Shown: positions 36,156 through 45,136, numbered from the stretch's first letter. The stretch is 64,000 bases of DNA from Bifidobacterium aquikefiri (GCF_002259795.1 NZ_MWXA01000003.1:124001-188000), one strand, 5' to 3'. The notes: generated by a model not told the origin, from the letters alone. Numbers and translations: made by a program.

Positions 36156-37517
36156 ATGGTGGATAATTTCCCTGTTGTGTTGCGTGGATATGACAAAGAC
36201 AGAGTTGACGGTGCACTTTCTGACATGCGTCAGAATATTGTCCGTCTGCGTGAGCAGATCAAGGCTTATGATACAAGGGTTTTGAAACTCGAGTCGGAAC
36301 TTCAGGACGAGAAGGCGCGTAAGTCTACCGTTTCCAAGGATTCTTTCGCTTCACTGGGAGCCAATGCCCAGCAGTTGCTTGCCTCGGCCGAGCAGACGAG
36401 CACAGAACTCCTCAATCGCGCGAAGCAGGATGCGAACACCATCAGAACGTCTGCTCAGGAGCAGTCCGATACGGCAATCAACAACGCGCACATTGACGCA
36501 AAACGCGTTGTTGAGGAGTCGCAGGCAAAGGCGAAGTCTCTGCTTGATTCGGCAAGGGATAAGGCACAGACCGTTACAGCCACCGCGAGCCAACAGGCCG
36601 ATCAGCTGCAGTCCACAGCCGATAAGAAGGTTTCTGAGCAACGCCAGGCAGTTGAGCTTGAGCTGCGCAATTCCCGTGCGGAGCATGAGAAGCGCATGGC
36701 CGCCGAGCGAGCCTCGCAGGAGCGGGACATCGCCGCGATGCGGGCGGAAGCGACCAAGGAGACCGCGCATCAGCGTCAGGTTGCCGATCAGGAGATCACG
36801 CAGCTGAAGAGTGAAGCCAATGATCAGATTCAGAAGGCGCTCGCGGAGGCCAATAAGAAGTTGGCAGATGTTCGTGAACAGGTATCACGCAACCTTACCG
36901 AGGCAAAGCGCAAGGCGGGCGAGATCACCGATGCGGCACATGTCAAGGCTCAGCAGATCACTGATGAAGCCGTGGTGAGCCGGGCTGAGACCCTTTCGAA
37001 GGTTTCTGCAGAGGTCCAGCAGATTCGCAAGGACATCTCCCAGCAACAGGACGATGCAACAGCCAAGGTCAACGAGCTGTTGAAAAATCTGGAAGAGCGT
37101 CGCGCCCAGACCGAGAAGGAATCTCAGGAGTTGCTTGCCCAGGCAAAGAAGGCTCGCGAAGATGCTGACGAATATGCTGCCCACAAGCGAGAGGATGCCG
37201 CGCTCAAGGCTGATCAGATCCTTGCCAAGGCATCATCCGACGCACACGTTGAGGTTGAGAATCGTCGTCATGCAGCTGAGCAGGAATTGAAGGGGTTGAA
37301 GACCAGCATTTCCAAGTTGCAGCATCGTGAGGCAACCATCACGGCGCGTGTTGACGATTTGCGCTCAATCTTTGCGAAATCCTTCGGGGCTCTTGATATT
37401 GCCGACGATCATGCAGACAAGACCGCGAACACGCCGGCAAACGCACCAACTACATCGTCCGATCAAGGTGAGCAGAGCAGCGGGGACGATGCCCAGAGCG
37501 ATCAGAATGCCGCATGA
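36156..37517 (+). CDS. DivIVA-like coiled-coil protein
   Basis: A 453-residue protein with a short DivIVA-type head (FPVVLRGYDKDRVDGALSDMRQNIVRLREQIKAYD, residues 5-40), about 350 residues of Ala/Gln/Lys/Glu-rich coiled coil, and an acidic disordered tail (Asp/Ser/Gln). It resembles actinobacterial cytoskeletal coiled-coil proteins that organise cell poles or septa; that role is inferred. ATAGGAG precedes ATG 36156. Confidence 0.87.
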   Translation: MVDNFPVVLRGYDKDRVDGALSDMRQNIVRLREQIKAYDTRVLKLESELQDEKARKSTVSKDSFASLGANAQQLLASAEQTSTELLNRAKQDANTIRTSAQEQSDTAINNAHIDAKRVVEESQAKAKSLLDSARDKAQTVTATASQQADQLQSTADKKVSEQRQAVELELRNSRAEHEKRMAAERASQERDIAAMRAEATKETAHQRQVADQEITQLKSEANDQIQKALAEANKKLADVREQVSRNLTEAKRKAGEITDAAHVKAQQITDEAVVSRAETLSKVSAEVQQIRKDISQQQDDATAKVNELLKNLEERRAQTEKESQELLAQAKKAREDADEYAAHKREDAALKADQILAKASSDAHVEVENRRHAAEQELKGLKTSISKLQHREATITARVDDLRSIFAKSFGALDIADDHADKTANTPANAPTTSSDQGEQSSGDDAQSDQNAA

Positions 37518-37620
37518 TTGCCCTGAGATTACAGAGTTCATCAACGAATAGTACAGTGCGATAGTGCATAAGTAATGTTGGTACGAATATCAATACGTAG
37601 ATTGCTGAAGGGTATAAGTA

Positions 37621-38961
37621 ATGAGTGAGAATCTACAACCACTGGGAAAAGAACAGCTTGCACAGATGCGTGAGAGCTTCGATGAACATGATGCACACCG
37701 TGTGGCCATGAATGCGGTCACGGGTGCAGGCATCAATGAGGTAGCAAGGAATTATGACAAGTCGCGCTTGTTGCAGCGTCGTTTTTCGGTCACGGTAGAC
37801 AATGGCGATGTGACTTCACAAGAGCATTCGGGGCGCTGCTGGCTGTTCAGTTCTTTGAATGTGGCACGTTTTATTGCCAAGAAGTCGATGAACCTCAAGG
37901 AGTTCGAGTTTTCGCAGAACTATGCGATGTATTACGACAAGCTTGAGCGCATCAACTACTTCCTGCAGGATGTGGCCGAGCTGGTTCGTTCAGGCGAGAC
38001 GAGTGATTCAAGGCTGATACAGCATCTGCTCAATGATGTGATGGGCGATGGCGGGCAGTGGACGATGGCGATGAACCTCTACAAGAAGTATGGTGCGGTT
38101 CCCAAGGATTTGTTCCCGGAGACGGCATCGTCACGTAACACTTCTGAGATGAATGTGCATCTTCGTTCCCTGCTTCACCAAGCAGTGGCCCATATGTATG
38201 AGAACACGGGCGACATCGACGCAATCGTGAAGACCACACTTGAGGCTGGCCACCGCGTTCTCACCATTCATCTTGGCACTCCTCCGACCAGTTTCGACTG
38301 GGAGTGGACCGACAAGGATGACAACTTCCATCGCGACGGTGAGATCACACCTCAGGAGTTCTGGAAGAAGTATGTTGATGCCGGCTTGGAAGACTATGTC
38401 TGCCTGGTTGACGATCCGCGCAGTGAGCACCCTAAGGGTCACAAGATTGCCATCGAGCACCTTGGAAATGTCGTTGGCGGCGATGCCACTGAATACCTGA
38501 ACGTACCAGTTGACTTCATGAAGGACATGGCTCGCAGAATTCTCTCCGAAGAATCGATTCCAGTATGGTTCGGCGCTGATTGTCACCCGATGATGGACCG
38601 CAAGAACGGCGCATGGGCGACTGATCTCTTCGAGTACGGCCGTGTCTATGATTTCGATTTCGATCTCGACAAGGAAGAGCGCGTACGATATAACGACTCG
38701 GCAATGAATCATGCGATGGCTTTCGTGGGCGTCGACGTTGCCGATGATGGAACGACCACACGTCGTTGGCGAGTTGAGAATTCATGGGGCTGCAAGATCG
38801 CTGACAAAGGGTACTTCACGATGGAAGACTCTTGGTTCTCTGAATTCGTGTATGAGGTTGCCGTGCCGAAGTCCATGCTTCCGGCCGAATATCAGGAAGC
38901 CCTCAAGAAGCCGGCCATCAAGCTACCAGCCTGGGATCCGATGGGTGCTTTGGCCCGATAA
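37621..38961 (+). CDS. pepC: Aminopeptidase C (bleomycin hydrolase family)
   Basis: A 446-residue C1-family cysteine aminopeptidase. The triad is visible: Cys in SGRCWLFSSLN, His in SAMNHAMAFVGVD and Asn in RRWRVENSWG. The typical C-terminal arm ends near the residue 430-446 stretch. It trims N-terminal residues from peptides in the cytoplasm as a hexamer. GAAGGGTATAAG precedes ATG 37621. A 105-bp palindromic element follows its stop. Confidence 0.96.
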   Translation: MSENLQPLGKEQLAQMRESFDEHDAHRVAMNAVTGAGINEVARNYDKSRLLQRRFSVTVDNGDVTSQEHSGRCWLFSSLNVARFIAKKSMNLKEFEFSQNYAMYYDKLERINYFLQDVAELVRSGETSDSRLIQHLLNDVMGDGGQWTMAMNLYKKYGAVPKDLFPETASSRNTSEMNVHLRSLLHQAVAHMYENTGDIDAIVKTTLEAGHRVLTIHLGTPPTSFDWEWTDKDDNFHRDGEITPQEFWKKYVDAGLEDYVCLVDDPRSEHPKGHKIAIEHLGNVVGGDATEYLNVPVDFMKDMARRILSEESIPVWFGADCHPMMDRKNGAWATDLFEYGRVYDFDFDLDKEERVRYNDSAMNHAMAFVGVDVADDGTTTRRWRVENSWGCKIADKGYFTMEDSWFSEFVYEVAVPKSMLPAEYQEALKKPAIKLPAWDPMGALAR

Positions 38962-38984
38962 TTGGGTGCGGAGAAACCACATTG

Positions 38985-39089
38985 CGAGTTTTGTGACAAT
39001 TTTGAAGTACAGAAGTGACTTTTTGGCTTATTCTCGACGCTGAAATGCCGATTTTGGGCTTTTGTACTTCAGAATTGCCACAAAACTCG
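38985..39089. repeat. 105-bp palindromic element, copy 2
   Basis: Arms of 27 bases (38985-39011 and 39063-39089) pair with two mismatches. They begin CGAGTTTTGTGACAATT and end AATTGCCACAAAACTCG, and the core TTGGCTTA is at offset 38. Length, ends and core position match copy 1 at 23356-23460 exactly, while the rest of the interior has diverged. It lies between pepC and the first DAHP synthase gene. Confidence 0.8.
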
Positions 39090-39229
39090 TATTTCAGCAA
39101 ACAATGTTGGCTGTAACGCATGTTTTCGATAGGGAATTCCAGAATTCAGACGAAAATTCGCCGAAAACGGGTATTGTCCGCTAGGCTTGACGGGCGGTAT
39201 AGCGGCAGCAACGTATGGTGGAGGAGAAC

Positions 39230-40369
39230 ATGGCAGAATTGCGCGGGCCCGATAGCTCTGAGGATGAGCAGTCACGATTGAGCCGCCAAGCGGTGTTCCC
39301 TGAAACGGTTGATATCAACATTCGTCAGCTGGATCCGATTCCAGCACCACGAGCATTCATCAAAGAGTTGCCCCTTGGTCAGGCAGAGGCACGCTTTGTG
39401 CTTCGTTCCAGGCAAGAGATTCGAGACGTACTCAACGGAGTTGACGACAGACTGTTGGTTATTGTCGGTCCGTGCTCCATTCATGATCCGAAGGCGGCAG
39501 CCGAATACGCCTCAAAGCTGGCAAAGGTGCATAGTGAACTCAAGGACCGTCTGCTGATTGTGATGCGGGTGTATTTCGAAAAGCCGCGAACTACGGTGGG
39601 GTGGAAAGGACTGATCAATGATCCTGATCTGGACGGCACCTTCGACATTCGCAAGGGCATGTGGCTTGCGCGAAAGGTATTGATTGACATTGTGTCCAAG
39701 GGGGTTCCCGCTGCAACTGAATGGCTTGACCCGATAACGCCGCAGTATCTTTCCGATGCCATCAGCTGGGGTGCCATAGGAGCGAGAAATACCGAGAGCC
39801 AGGTACATCGCGAACTGGCAAGCGGACTTTCCATGCCCATCGGATTCAAGAATTCCACCGATGGCAATGTGAAGGCGGCCGCAGATTCCTGCTATTCCGC
39901 ATCGGCGGAGCACCACTTCCTTTCCATCAATCTTGACGGTCATGTCATTGCTGCAGAAACGAAGGGAAATCCAAACTGCCATCTCATTCTTCGCGGATCA
40001 TCGCATGGTCCGAACTACGATTCGGAATCGGTTGCGTCCGCAATGCGAGAGTTGCATGATTCCAAGGCCAGCGGTCCCAGCGAACATGGCCTGATCATTG
40101 ATGCCGCACACGGAAACTCGGGCAAGGACGAAAACGTCGAAGCCTGTGTCGTTGAGGACATTGCCGGAAGACTGGCATCTGGTGAGCGGGGCATCACGGG
40201 TATCATGATGGAGAGCTTCCTTCAGGGCGGTAATCAGCAGCCCGGTCCGTTGAGCTCATTGATCTATGGATGCTCGGTGACCGATCGATGCATCCCGTGG
40301 TCGAGGACTGACGAGTTACTGCACACTCTCGCAGAGAGCATTGCCATTCGTAGATCGCAGACAGCTTGA
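39230..40369 (+). CDS. aroG: DAHP synthase (first of two tandem copies)
   Basis: A 379-residue type I 3-deoxy-7-phosphoheptulonate synthase, first step of the shikimate pathway from PEP and erythrose-4-phosphate. Metal ligands are visible: Cys in VGPCSIHD, His in IDAAHGNSGK, Glu in GIMMESFL and Asp in SVTDRCI. Other blocks: YFEKPRTTVGWKGLINDP, GARNTESQVHRELASGL. GGTGGAGGAG precedes ATG 39230. The downstream paralogue at 40469 is similar throughout; the two may differ in feedback control by aromatic amino acids. Which amino acid cannot be read from the sequence. Confidence 0.95.
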   Translation: MAELRGPDSSEDEQSRLSRQAVFPETVDINIRQLDPIPAPRAFIKELPLGQAEARFVLRSRQEIRDVLNGVDDRLLVIVGPCSIHDPKAAAEYASKLAKVHSELKDRLLIVMRVYFEKPRTTVGWKGLINDPDLDGTFDIRKGMWLARKVLIDIVSKGVPAATEWLDPITPQYLSDAISWGAIGARNTESQVHRELASGLSMPIGFKNSTDGNVKAAADSCYSASAEHHFLSINLDGHVIAAETKGNPNCHLILRGSSHGPNYDSESVASAMRELHDSKASGPSEHGLIIDAAHGNSGKDENVEACVVEDIAGRLASGERGITGIMMESFLQGGNQQPGPLSSLIYGCSVTDRCIPWSRTDELLHTLAESIAIRRSQTA

Positions 40370-40392
40370 CATCTGCGCGTGCAGACTACAAT
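40366..40392 (+). promoter_or_regulatory. Candidate promoter of the second DAHP synthase
   Basis: A perfect TTGACA (40366-40371), overlapping the stop of the first copy, and TACAAT (40387-40392) are 15 bases apart, which is short. The position suggests the second paralogue can be transcribed separately. Confidence 0.4.
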
Positions 40393-40468
40393 CATGGTGC
40401 ACGCAGTATTAACGCAGTGATTGCTCCTGGATCAATGCATTCAGGAATGACGCAAGAAGGTGGGGGAT

Positions 40469-41659
40469 ATGTCCGACAGCGCACAGGAGTCAGAACGCGG
40501 TCAGATTCATGCCATCCGCGAGGCGATAGCCGAAGGCAAGAACCCTCTATCAATGCAGGGAATCAGCCGTTGGGAAAATGAGGTCGGCATTGACCCAATC
40601 ATCAATCGCAGAGTCTTGGAACTTGATCCGTTGCCGGCTCCGGCCGATGTGCTTGCACAATATCCATTGACCGCGAAATCGCGTGAATTGGTGGCATATT
40701 CGCGTGATGAACTACGCGCCTGCCTCTATGGGCAGGACGATCGCCTGGTGGTCATCGTCGGACCATGTTCGATTCACGATCCAAGTGCGGCACTCGATTA
40801 TGCGCATAGGCTTGCGGCTATGAAGCAGGAGCTTGATTCCGAGTTGCTCATCATCATGCGCGTATATTTTGAAAAACCCCGAACAACCGTTGGCTGGAAG
40901 GGATTGATCAACGATCCCGATGTTGATGGTAGCCATAACATTCGTAAAGGCCTCCTGCTTGCGCGCAAAACATTGATAGGTGTGCTTGATCAGGGTTTGG
41001 CGGCTGCGACCGAATTTCTTGAGCCTACATCGCCCCAGTTCATTGCAGATGCCGTGACATGGGGTGCAATTGGCGCAAGGAATACGGAGAGTCAAATCCA
41101 TCGTCAGCTTGCCAGCGGTCTATCGATGCCAGTCGGCTTCAAGAATGCTACAGATGGCAGTGTCAAGGTCGCGATAGATGGTTGCTATACGGCGGCGCAA
41201 CGTCATACTTTCTTTGGTATCGATCACCGGGGGCGTGCCGCTGCAGTCGAGACGCTAGGAAATCCTGATTGCCATGTGGTGCTGCGGGGTTCCTCGCACG
41301 GACCGAATTACGATGCACAGTCCGTCGCTGATGCAATGGCAAGCATTCGTCACGAGATGTCTGAGGATTCGGCAGCGGCACATGGTCTCATCATCGATGC
41401 TGCGCATGGCAATTCAGGCAAGAACGAGAAGCAGGAGATTCGCGTTGTTCGCGATATTTCTCAACGAATCGCAGCCGGAGAACGTAATATCACGGGCATC
41501 ATGATGGAAAGCTTCATCGAAGGGGGCAATCAGCCTGCCGCTCCGCTATCGAAATTGGTCTATGGCAAATCGATAACGGATAGATGCATCTCATGGCCGG
41601 ACACGGAGGCACTTCTGCATGAGTTGGCTGATGCTGTACGCTCAAGACGCTGGAATTAG
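40469..41659 (+). CDS. aroF: DAHP synthase (second of two tandem copies)
   Basis: A 396-residue type I DAHP synthase with the same metal and substrate blocks as its neighbour (VGPCSIHD, YFEKPRTTVGWKGLINDP, GARNTESQIHRQLASGL, DAAHGNSGK, MMESFIEGG, SITDRCI). It has a longer polar N-terminus (SERGQIHAIREAIAEGKN), the region that binds feedback inhibitors in E. coli relatives, so a distinct control is likely. The gene symbol is tentative. ATG 40469 follows AGAAGGTGGGGG; GTG 40460 is also in frame. Confidence 0.95.
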   Translation: MSDSAQESERGQIHAIREAIAEGKNPLSMQGISRWENEVGIDPIINRRVLELDPLPAPADVLAQYPLTAKSRELVAYSRDELRACLYGQDDRLVVIVGPCSIHDPSAALDYAHRLAAMKQELDSELLIIMRVYFEKPRTTVGWKGLINDPDVDGSHNIRKGLLLARKTLIGVLDQGLAAATEFLEPTSPQFIADAVTWGAIGARNTESQIHRQLASGLSMPVGFKNATDGSVKVAIDGCYTAAQRHTFFGIDHRGRAAAVETLGNPDCHVVLRGSSHGPNYDAQSVADAMASIRHEMSEDSAAAHGLIIDAAHGNSGKNEKQEIRVVRDISQRIAAGERNITGIMMESFIEGGNQPAAPLSKLVYGKSITDRCISWPDTEALLHELADAVRSRRWN

Positions 41660-41732
41660 GTGGCTGAACCCGCAGACCTTTCACAGTCATCTCAGTTGAT
41701 ATCGAGGACGACGGTTGCACATTCACGCTTAT

Positions 41733-41761
41733 TTGCGCTTGCTCACGATTTGCGGTACACT
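41733..41761 (+). promoter_or_regulatory. Promoter of rpmB with an inverted repeat over the -10 box
   Basis: TTGCGC (41733-41738) and TACACT (41756-41761) are 17 bases apart. An inverted repeat TCACGA-N11-TCGTGA overlaps the -10 box. Downstream, TGTACAT (41856-41862) pairs with ATGTACA (41888-41894) in the leader just before the ribosome site. A zinc-responsive control would fit a Cys-type L28 but is not shown. Confidence 0.5.
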
Positions 41762-41914
41762 CGTGAAATTGTGTGTAAGGCAGGTGTGTAGCTTGCCGGT
41801 CACCTCACAGGCTTGAATGTCAGAGAGCTAGAGCAACACACGTATAGTGAGCACTTGTACATTGGATGTATATACAACATGCAATATATGTACACAGACA
41901 TAAAGGGAGTTATC

Positions 41915-42109
41915 ATGGCAGCTCGTTGCGCAGTATGCGGCAAGGGACCGCAGACAGGTTTCAGCGTTTCGCATTCACATATCCGCAATAAGCGCAGCTT
42001 CCGTCCGAACCTGCAGGCAGTTCGTACCAGCGTTGACGGCAAGAACTTGCGCGTCCGCGTGTGCACCAAGTGCCTCAAGGCCGGGAAGATACAGCGCGTA
42101 GCGGCCTGA
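41915..42109 (+). CDS. rpmB: 50S ribosomal protein L28 (four-Cys form)
   Basis: A 64-residue L28: [34 protein letters not shown]...[11 protein letters not shown]. The two CxxC pairs mark the zinc-binding (C+) form. AAAGGGAG precedes ATG 41915. It has its own promoter and terminator, not paired with rpmG here. Organisms with a C+ L28 often keep a Cys-free spare copy elsewhere under zinc control; none is in this window. Confidence 0.97.
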   Translation: MAARCAVCGKGPQTGFSVSHSHIRNKRSFRPNLQAVRTSVDGKNLRVRVCTKCLKAGKIQRVAA

Positions 42110-42143
42110 ATGCCACTCGCTTCTTTGTAGATCTGAACAGCAC

Positions 42144-42215
42144 AAAGTGCGCGTTCCACCTGAACTCATTGCTATAACAGCTTTGTTTTCAGTCGGGACG
42201 CGCACTTTTTGTTTT
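42144..42215 (+). terminator. Rho-independent terminator after rpmB
   Basis: AAAGTGCGCGT (42144-42154) and ACGCGCACTTT (42198-42208) pair perfectly around a 43-base loop and are followed by a T-rich run. The long loop is unusual but the stem and T-run are clear. Confidence 0.75.
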
Positions 42216-42233
42216 TCATACTACGCTGTAATC

Positions 42234-42274
42234 GAACATCAAGAATGTTCACAATTGCGAGTGCCTGATATAAC
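42234..42274 (+). promoter_or_regulatory. Candidate promoter and operator of fhs
   Basis: TGTTCA (42246-42251) and TATAAC (42269-42274) are 17 bases apart. An inverted repeat GAACAT-N5-ATGTTC (42234-42250) covers the -35 box. The adjoining GTTCACAAT (42247-42255) shares nine bases with the operator arms before the pyrD-like gene, though the second half-site is missing. Confidence 0.4.
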
Positions 42275-42318
42275 CGCCCTTGGATATGATGGTTGAGTCG
42301 CGCTACAGAGAGGATTCC

Positions 42319-43836
42319 ATGTCAGTTTACGAGAATTATGTGACTCAGTTCGGATCGTTTAAGAAGATCGATGCCTTTGGCTATCTGGATTACTTGGAGG
42401 GTCATCCAGACGAGCCGAGAAAGCATGGGAAAGTCGTGCTGGTCACTGCGGATACACCGTTGAAGGCTTCGCGTGGCGAGGGGAAAACCACTACGACCAT
42501 TGCACTTATCGATGCACTTCGCGCACGTGGAATTGATGCGGCAGCTGTGCTCAGACAGCCGAGCATGGGCATCACCGCCGCAGGCTCAAAGGGCGGTGCT
42601 TCGGGTGGCGGCAAGGCATCTCTGACGCATCCAGAGCTTGTGGATTGGGGTCTGTGCGGTGAGATGGCGGCCATTGCGGCTGCTCAGAATCTGCTTGTTG
42701 CCTTCGCGGAGAAGGCTGTGGACGATGAAAGACTTGATACGATTGCGGTGCCGCGGGTATCTGAAACGCCATCGCGTTCACTGCGCCGCGTTCGAGTGGA
42801 TGATGGGAAAAATAACATCGCTGAGCGCGTTGTGCTCACGCCAACGTGTGAATTGACCCAGATTGTAGTGCTTTCGCGAAGCATGGACGAGATCAGCAAC
42901 CGCGTTTCGAATATGGTTGCTGGCGAGAAAGATGGCCAGCCGGTACGATTCGGCGATTTCATCGATTTGTGGCGCATCACCAACATTCTCACCGAGGCGG
43001 TGAAGCCGGCATATACGGAAACGATGCAGGGTTCTCCGGTATATGTGCATTGTGGACCATTTGCCAACGTCTCCATCGGCATCCCAAGCTTGGTATCCGT
43101 TGAAATGGCGTGTGCAAGACATGATGTGGTTGTTGTTGAGGCAGGATACGGCACTGATGCCGGCGCACAGAAGTGGCTCGACATTGCAGCTCGTGAATAC
43201 GGCGCGCAGTGGCCTTCTGCTGCAATCGTCGTTACGCGTGCAACGACATGGCGCGATGATCCAACCCTGCGCTGGAGGTATCCGTTCCATGTTCACCGTT
43301 TGGAGAGCCTTGGAATTCCTGCCTTCCCCATGATCAATCTCTGGGATGGAGAGGACGATCAGGTTCTCGAACTGCGCCAACAGGCATCTCATTTGAAATT
43401 CCGCGAACCCATCGTTGGCAACCTCTTCCGTGATGGTGGCGATGCACTTGTCAATCAGTTGGATGGATTCGTTGCAGCCGTGCAAAATGAAGGTATTCCT
43501 TCTGTACCGGGCAGCCATAAGGGCATGGATATTCTTGAGCATGTCCGCTGGATTGCTGATAGTGCCTATGGCGTTCCTGCCGAACGTGTTGTGATGCGCG
43601 ATGGATTCAGTGAATCGTTGCAGGATGCGCGCGCACTGTGCGCGGCATTAGGCCAGGATCTGAATGACTACGCGGTTGTTGCCGTGAAGTCGCCGGCGAC
43701 CATGACGGATAATGACAGCGCACCTGAGGAATCTCGTTCGGTGACGCTGAAAAAGGTCGAAGTGCATGCCGGTGCAGGCTTGGTGCAGGTCAATCTGACC
43801 TCTTCGTTGACGACTCCGATGCCAAAGATCGTCTGA
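42319..43836 (+). CDS. fhs: Formate--tetrahydrofolate ligase
   Basis: A 505-residue ATP-dependent ligase making 10-formyl-THF from formate, feeding purine and formyl-Met synthesis. The ATP loop is TPLKASRGEGKTTTTI. Also visible: RQPSMGITAAGSKGGASGGGKA, HCGPFANVSIG, VVEAGYGTDAGAQKW and VVAVKSPATMTDN near the end. The protein is a little shorter than the usual ~555. ATG 42319 follows AGAGAGGA; the frame extends to 42280 without conserved sequence. In formate-producing bifidobacteria it ties pyruvate formate-lyase output to one-carbon supply (inference). Confidence 0.94.
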   Translation: MSVYENYVTQFGSFKKIDAFGYLDYLEGHPDEPRKHGKVVLVTADTPLKASRGEGKTTTTIALIDALRARGIDAAAVLRQPSMGITAAGSKGGASGGGKASLTHPELVDWGLCGEMAAIAAAQNLLVAFAEKAVDDERLDTIAVPRVSETPSRSLRRVRVDDGKNNIAERVVLTPTCELTQIVVLSRSMDEISNRVSNMVAGEKDGQPVRFGDFIDLWRITNILTEAVKPAYTETMQGSPVYVHCGPFANVSIGIPSLVSVEMACARHDVVVVEAGYGTDAGAQKWLDIAAREYGAQWPSAAIVVTRATTWRDDPTLRWRYPFHVHRLESLGIPAFPMINLWDGEDDQVLELRQQASHLKFREPIVGNLFRDGGDALVNQLDGFVAAVQNEGIPSVPGSHKGMDILEHVRWIADSAYGVPAERVVMRDGFSESLQDARALCAALGQDLNDYAVVAVKSPATMTDNDSAPEESRSVTLKKVEVHAGAGLVQVNLTSSLTTPMPKIV

Positions 43837-43960
43837 GCATCGGGAAACATCGCTGTTGCTATCCACGTGAACAGTATCTGCGCAACATCGGCGGGAAACG
43901 ACCGGCAAACCACCAACCGTTGCAACCACCACTAGAAACCGCCCTTTTTTGCCTATAACC

Positions 43961-44059
43961 CCGTCATCCCGAGCGAGCGGAGCGAGTCGAGGGATCTCCA
44001 CTGTCGATGCTCACAAGGCTGAGATCTCTCGACTCGCTACGCTCCGCTCGAGATGACGG
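43961..44059. repeat. Intergenic palindromic repeat cluster B
   Basis: Arms CCGTCATCCCGAGCGAG...GTCGAGGGATCTC (43961-43998) and GAGATCTCTCGACTCGC...CTCGAGATGACGG (44021-44058) form a long imperfect palindrome, the same family as at 27958 and 50341. It is between fhs and tRNA-Lys, where 43837-44110 has no other feature. Confidence 0.8.
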
Positions 44060-44110
44060 GGGACACACTTTTTTGCTTATTAACCCATAACCCGGGGTAT
44101 TGACCTATAA

Positions 44111-44144
44111 AAAATTCTCACCATCTTTCGGTGGTGAGAATTTT
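44111..44144 (-). terminator. Rho-independent terminator of tRNA-Lys
   Basis: On the minus strand AAAATTCTCACCA and TGGTGAGAATTTT pair, followed by more Ts (complement of the A-run at 44109-44114). It lies 6 bases past the tRNA 3' end. Confidence 0.85.
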
Positions 44145-44150
44145 GGCTTG

Positions 44151-44224
44151 TGCCCCCACGGGGACTCGAACCCCGGACACGCTGATTAAGAGTCAGCTGC
44201 TCTAGCCAACTGAGCTATAGGGGC
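44151..44224 (-). tRNA. tRNA-Lys (anticodon CTT)
   Basis: A 74-base cloverleaf on the minus strand. The acceptor GCCCCTA pairs with TGGGGGC, the D arm is GCTC-AGTTGGCTA-GAGC, the anticodon arm CTGAC-TCTTAAT-CAG region places CTT at 44190-44188, and the T arm holds GGTTCGAGTCC. The 3' A discriminator is encoded; CCA is not. It has its own promoter and terminator. Confidence 0.96.
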
Positions 44225-44250
44225 GTTGGCACTTCTTGAGCCGAGTGACA

Positions 44251-44278
44251 ACTGTACACCCTTTTTGGGTAATTGCAA
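44251..44278 (-). promoter_or_regulatory. Promoter of tRNA-Lys
   Basis: On the minus strand TTGCAA (44278-44273) and TACAGT (44256-44251) are 16 bases apart, ending 26 bases before the tRNA 5' end. Confidence 0.6.
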
Positions 44279-44404
44279 CTCTGCACGGCGTTGTGTTGTG
44301 AAATCTTGTTGTACACTCTTTCTGGAGAGCCACATTTTCGTTGTGTTTCGAGGCTGTATCTCCCCATTCATTCTATTTCGTTGCACCTGAATACAGGAGT
44401 TATT

Positions 44405-45136
44405 GTGCATTATTCCCTCATGACTGAATTGATTGCGGAGTTTATCGGAACTGCATTACTGATGGTCTTCGGCAACGGAGCCGTTGCCAACGTGGAGCTG
44501 AAAGGCACCAAGGGCTTCAAATCCGGATGGATAACGATTGCCATGGGTTATGGTTTCGGTGTCATGTTCCCCGTACTGATGTTCGGAAGCGTCTCTGGGG
44601 CGCACATCAATCCAGCGATGACGATTGCTCAGGTTGTGGTCGGCATGTTCCCCGTATCGGATATGCTCCCGTACATCATTGCGCAGCTGTTCGGTGCATT
44701 GGCAGGCCAGCTCATCGTCGTGGCGACCTATTACCCATATTACAAGGCGACCGAGTCGGCAGATTCAATCTTTGCAACGTTCTCGACCACAGATGCGGCG
44801 CAGTCTCGCACCAATTACTTCCTCAATGAGTTCTTCGGAACATTGATTCTTGTCGTTGGAGCATTGAGCTGTCTGATTCTTCCGTGGGGAGCGAAGGATC
44901 CCGCTGCAGCCTCAATTGTCGTTGGCTTCATCGTGTGGGGTCTGGTCACATCCATGGGCGGACCGACGGGGCCAGGGTTGAATCCTGCTCGTGATCTGAT
45001 GCCGCGATTGCTCCATCAGATTCTTCCTTTCCCCAACAAGGGATCATCTCGATGGAAAGAGGCATGGATTCCCGTCGTTGCACCAATAGCCGGGGCTATA
45101 GTGGGTGCAGAGATATTCCATTACTTCATTGTCTGA
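44405..45136 (+). CDS. glpF: Glycerol uptake facilitator (MIP family)
   Basis: A 243-residue, six-helix aquaporin-fold channel with both NPA boxes: GAHINPAMT and GPGLNPARDLMPR. The Asp after the second NPA is the mark of glycerol facilitators rather than water channels. The start is GTG 44405, with AGGAG 5 bases upstream; ATG 44420 (MTELIAEFIG) is the other candidate. Its 3' end overlaps the long frame of the GluQ-like gene, suggesting coupled translation. Confidence 0.92.
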   Translation: MHYSLMTELIAEFIGTALLMVFGNGAVANVELKGTKGFKSGWITIAMGYGFGVMFPVLMFGSVSGAHINPAMTIAQVVVGMFPVSDMLPYIIAQLFGALAGQLIVVATYYPYYKATESADSIFATFSTTDAAQSRTNYFLNEFFGTLILVVGALSCLILPWGAKDPAAASIVVGFIVWGLVTSMGGPTGPGLNPARDLMPRLLHQILPFPNKGSSRWKEAWIPVVAPIAGAIVGAEIFHYFIV

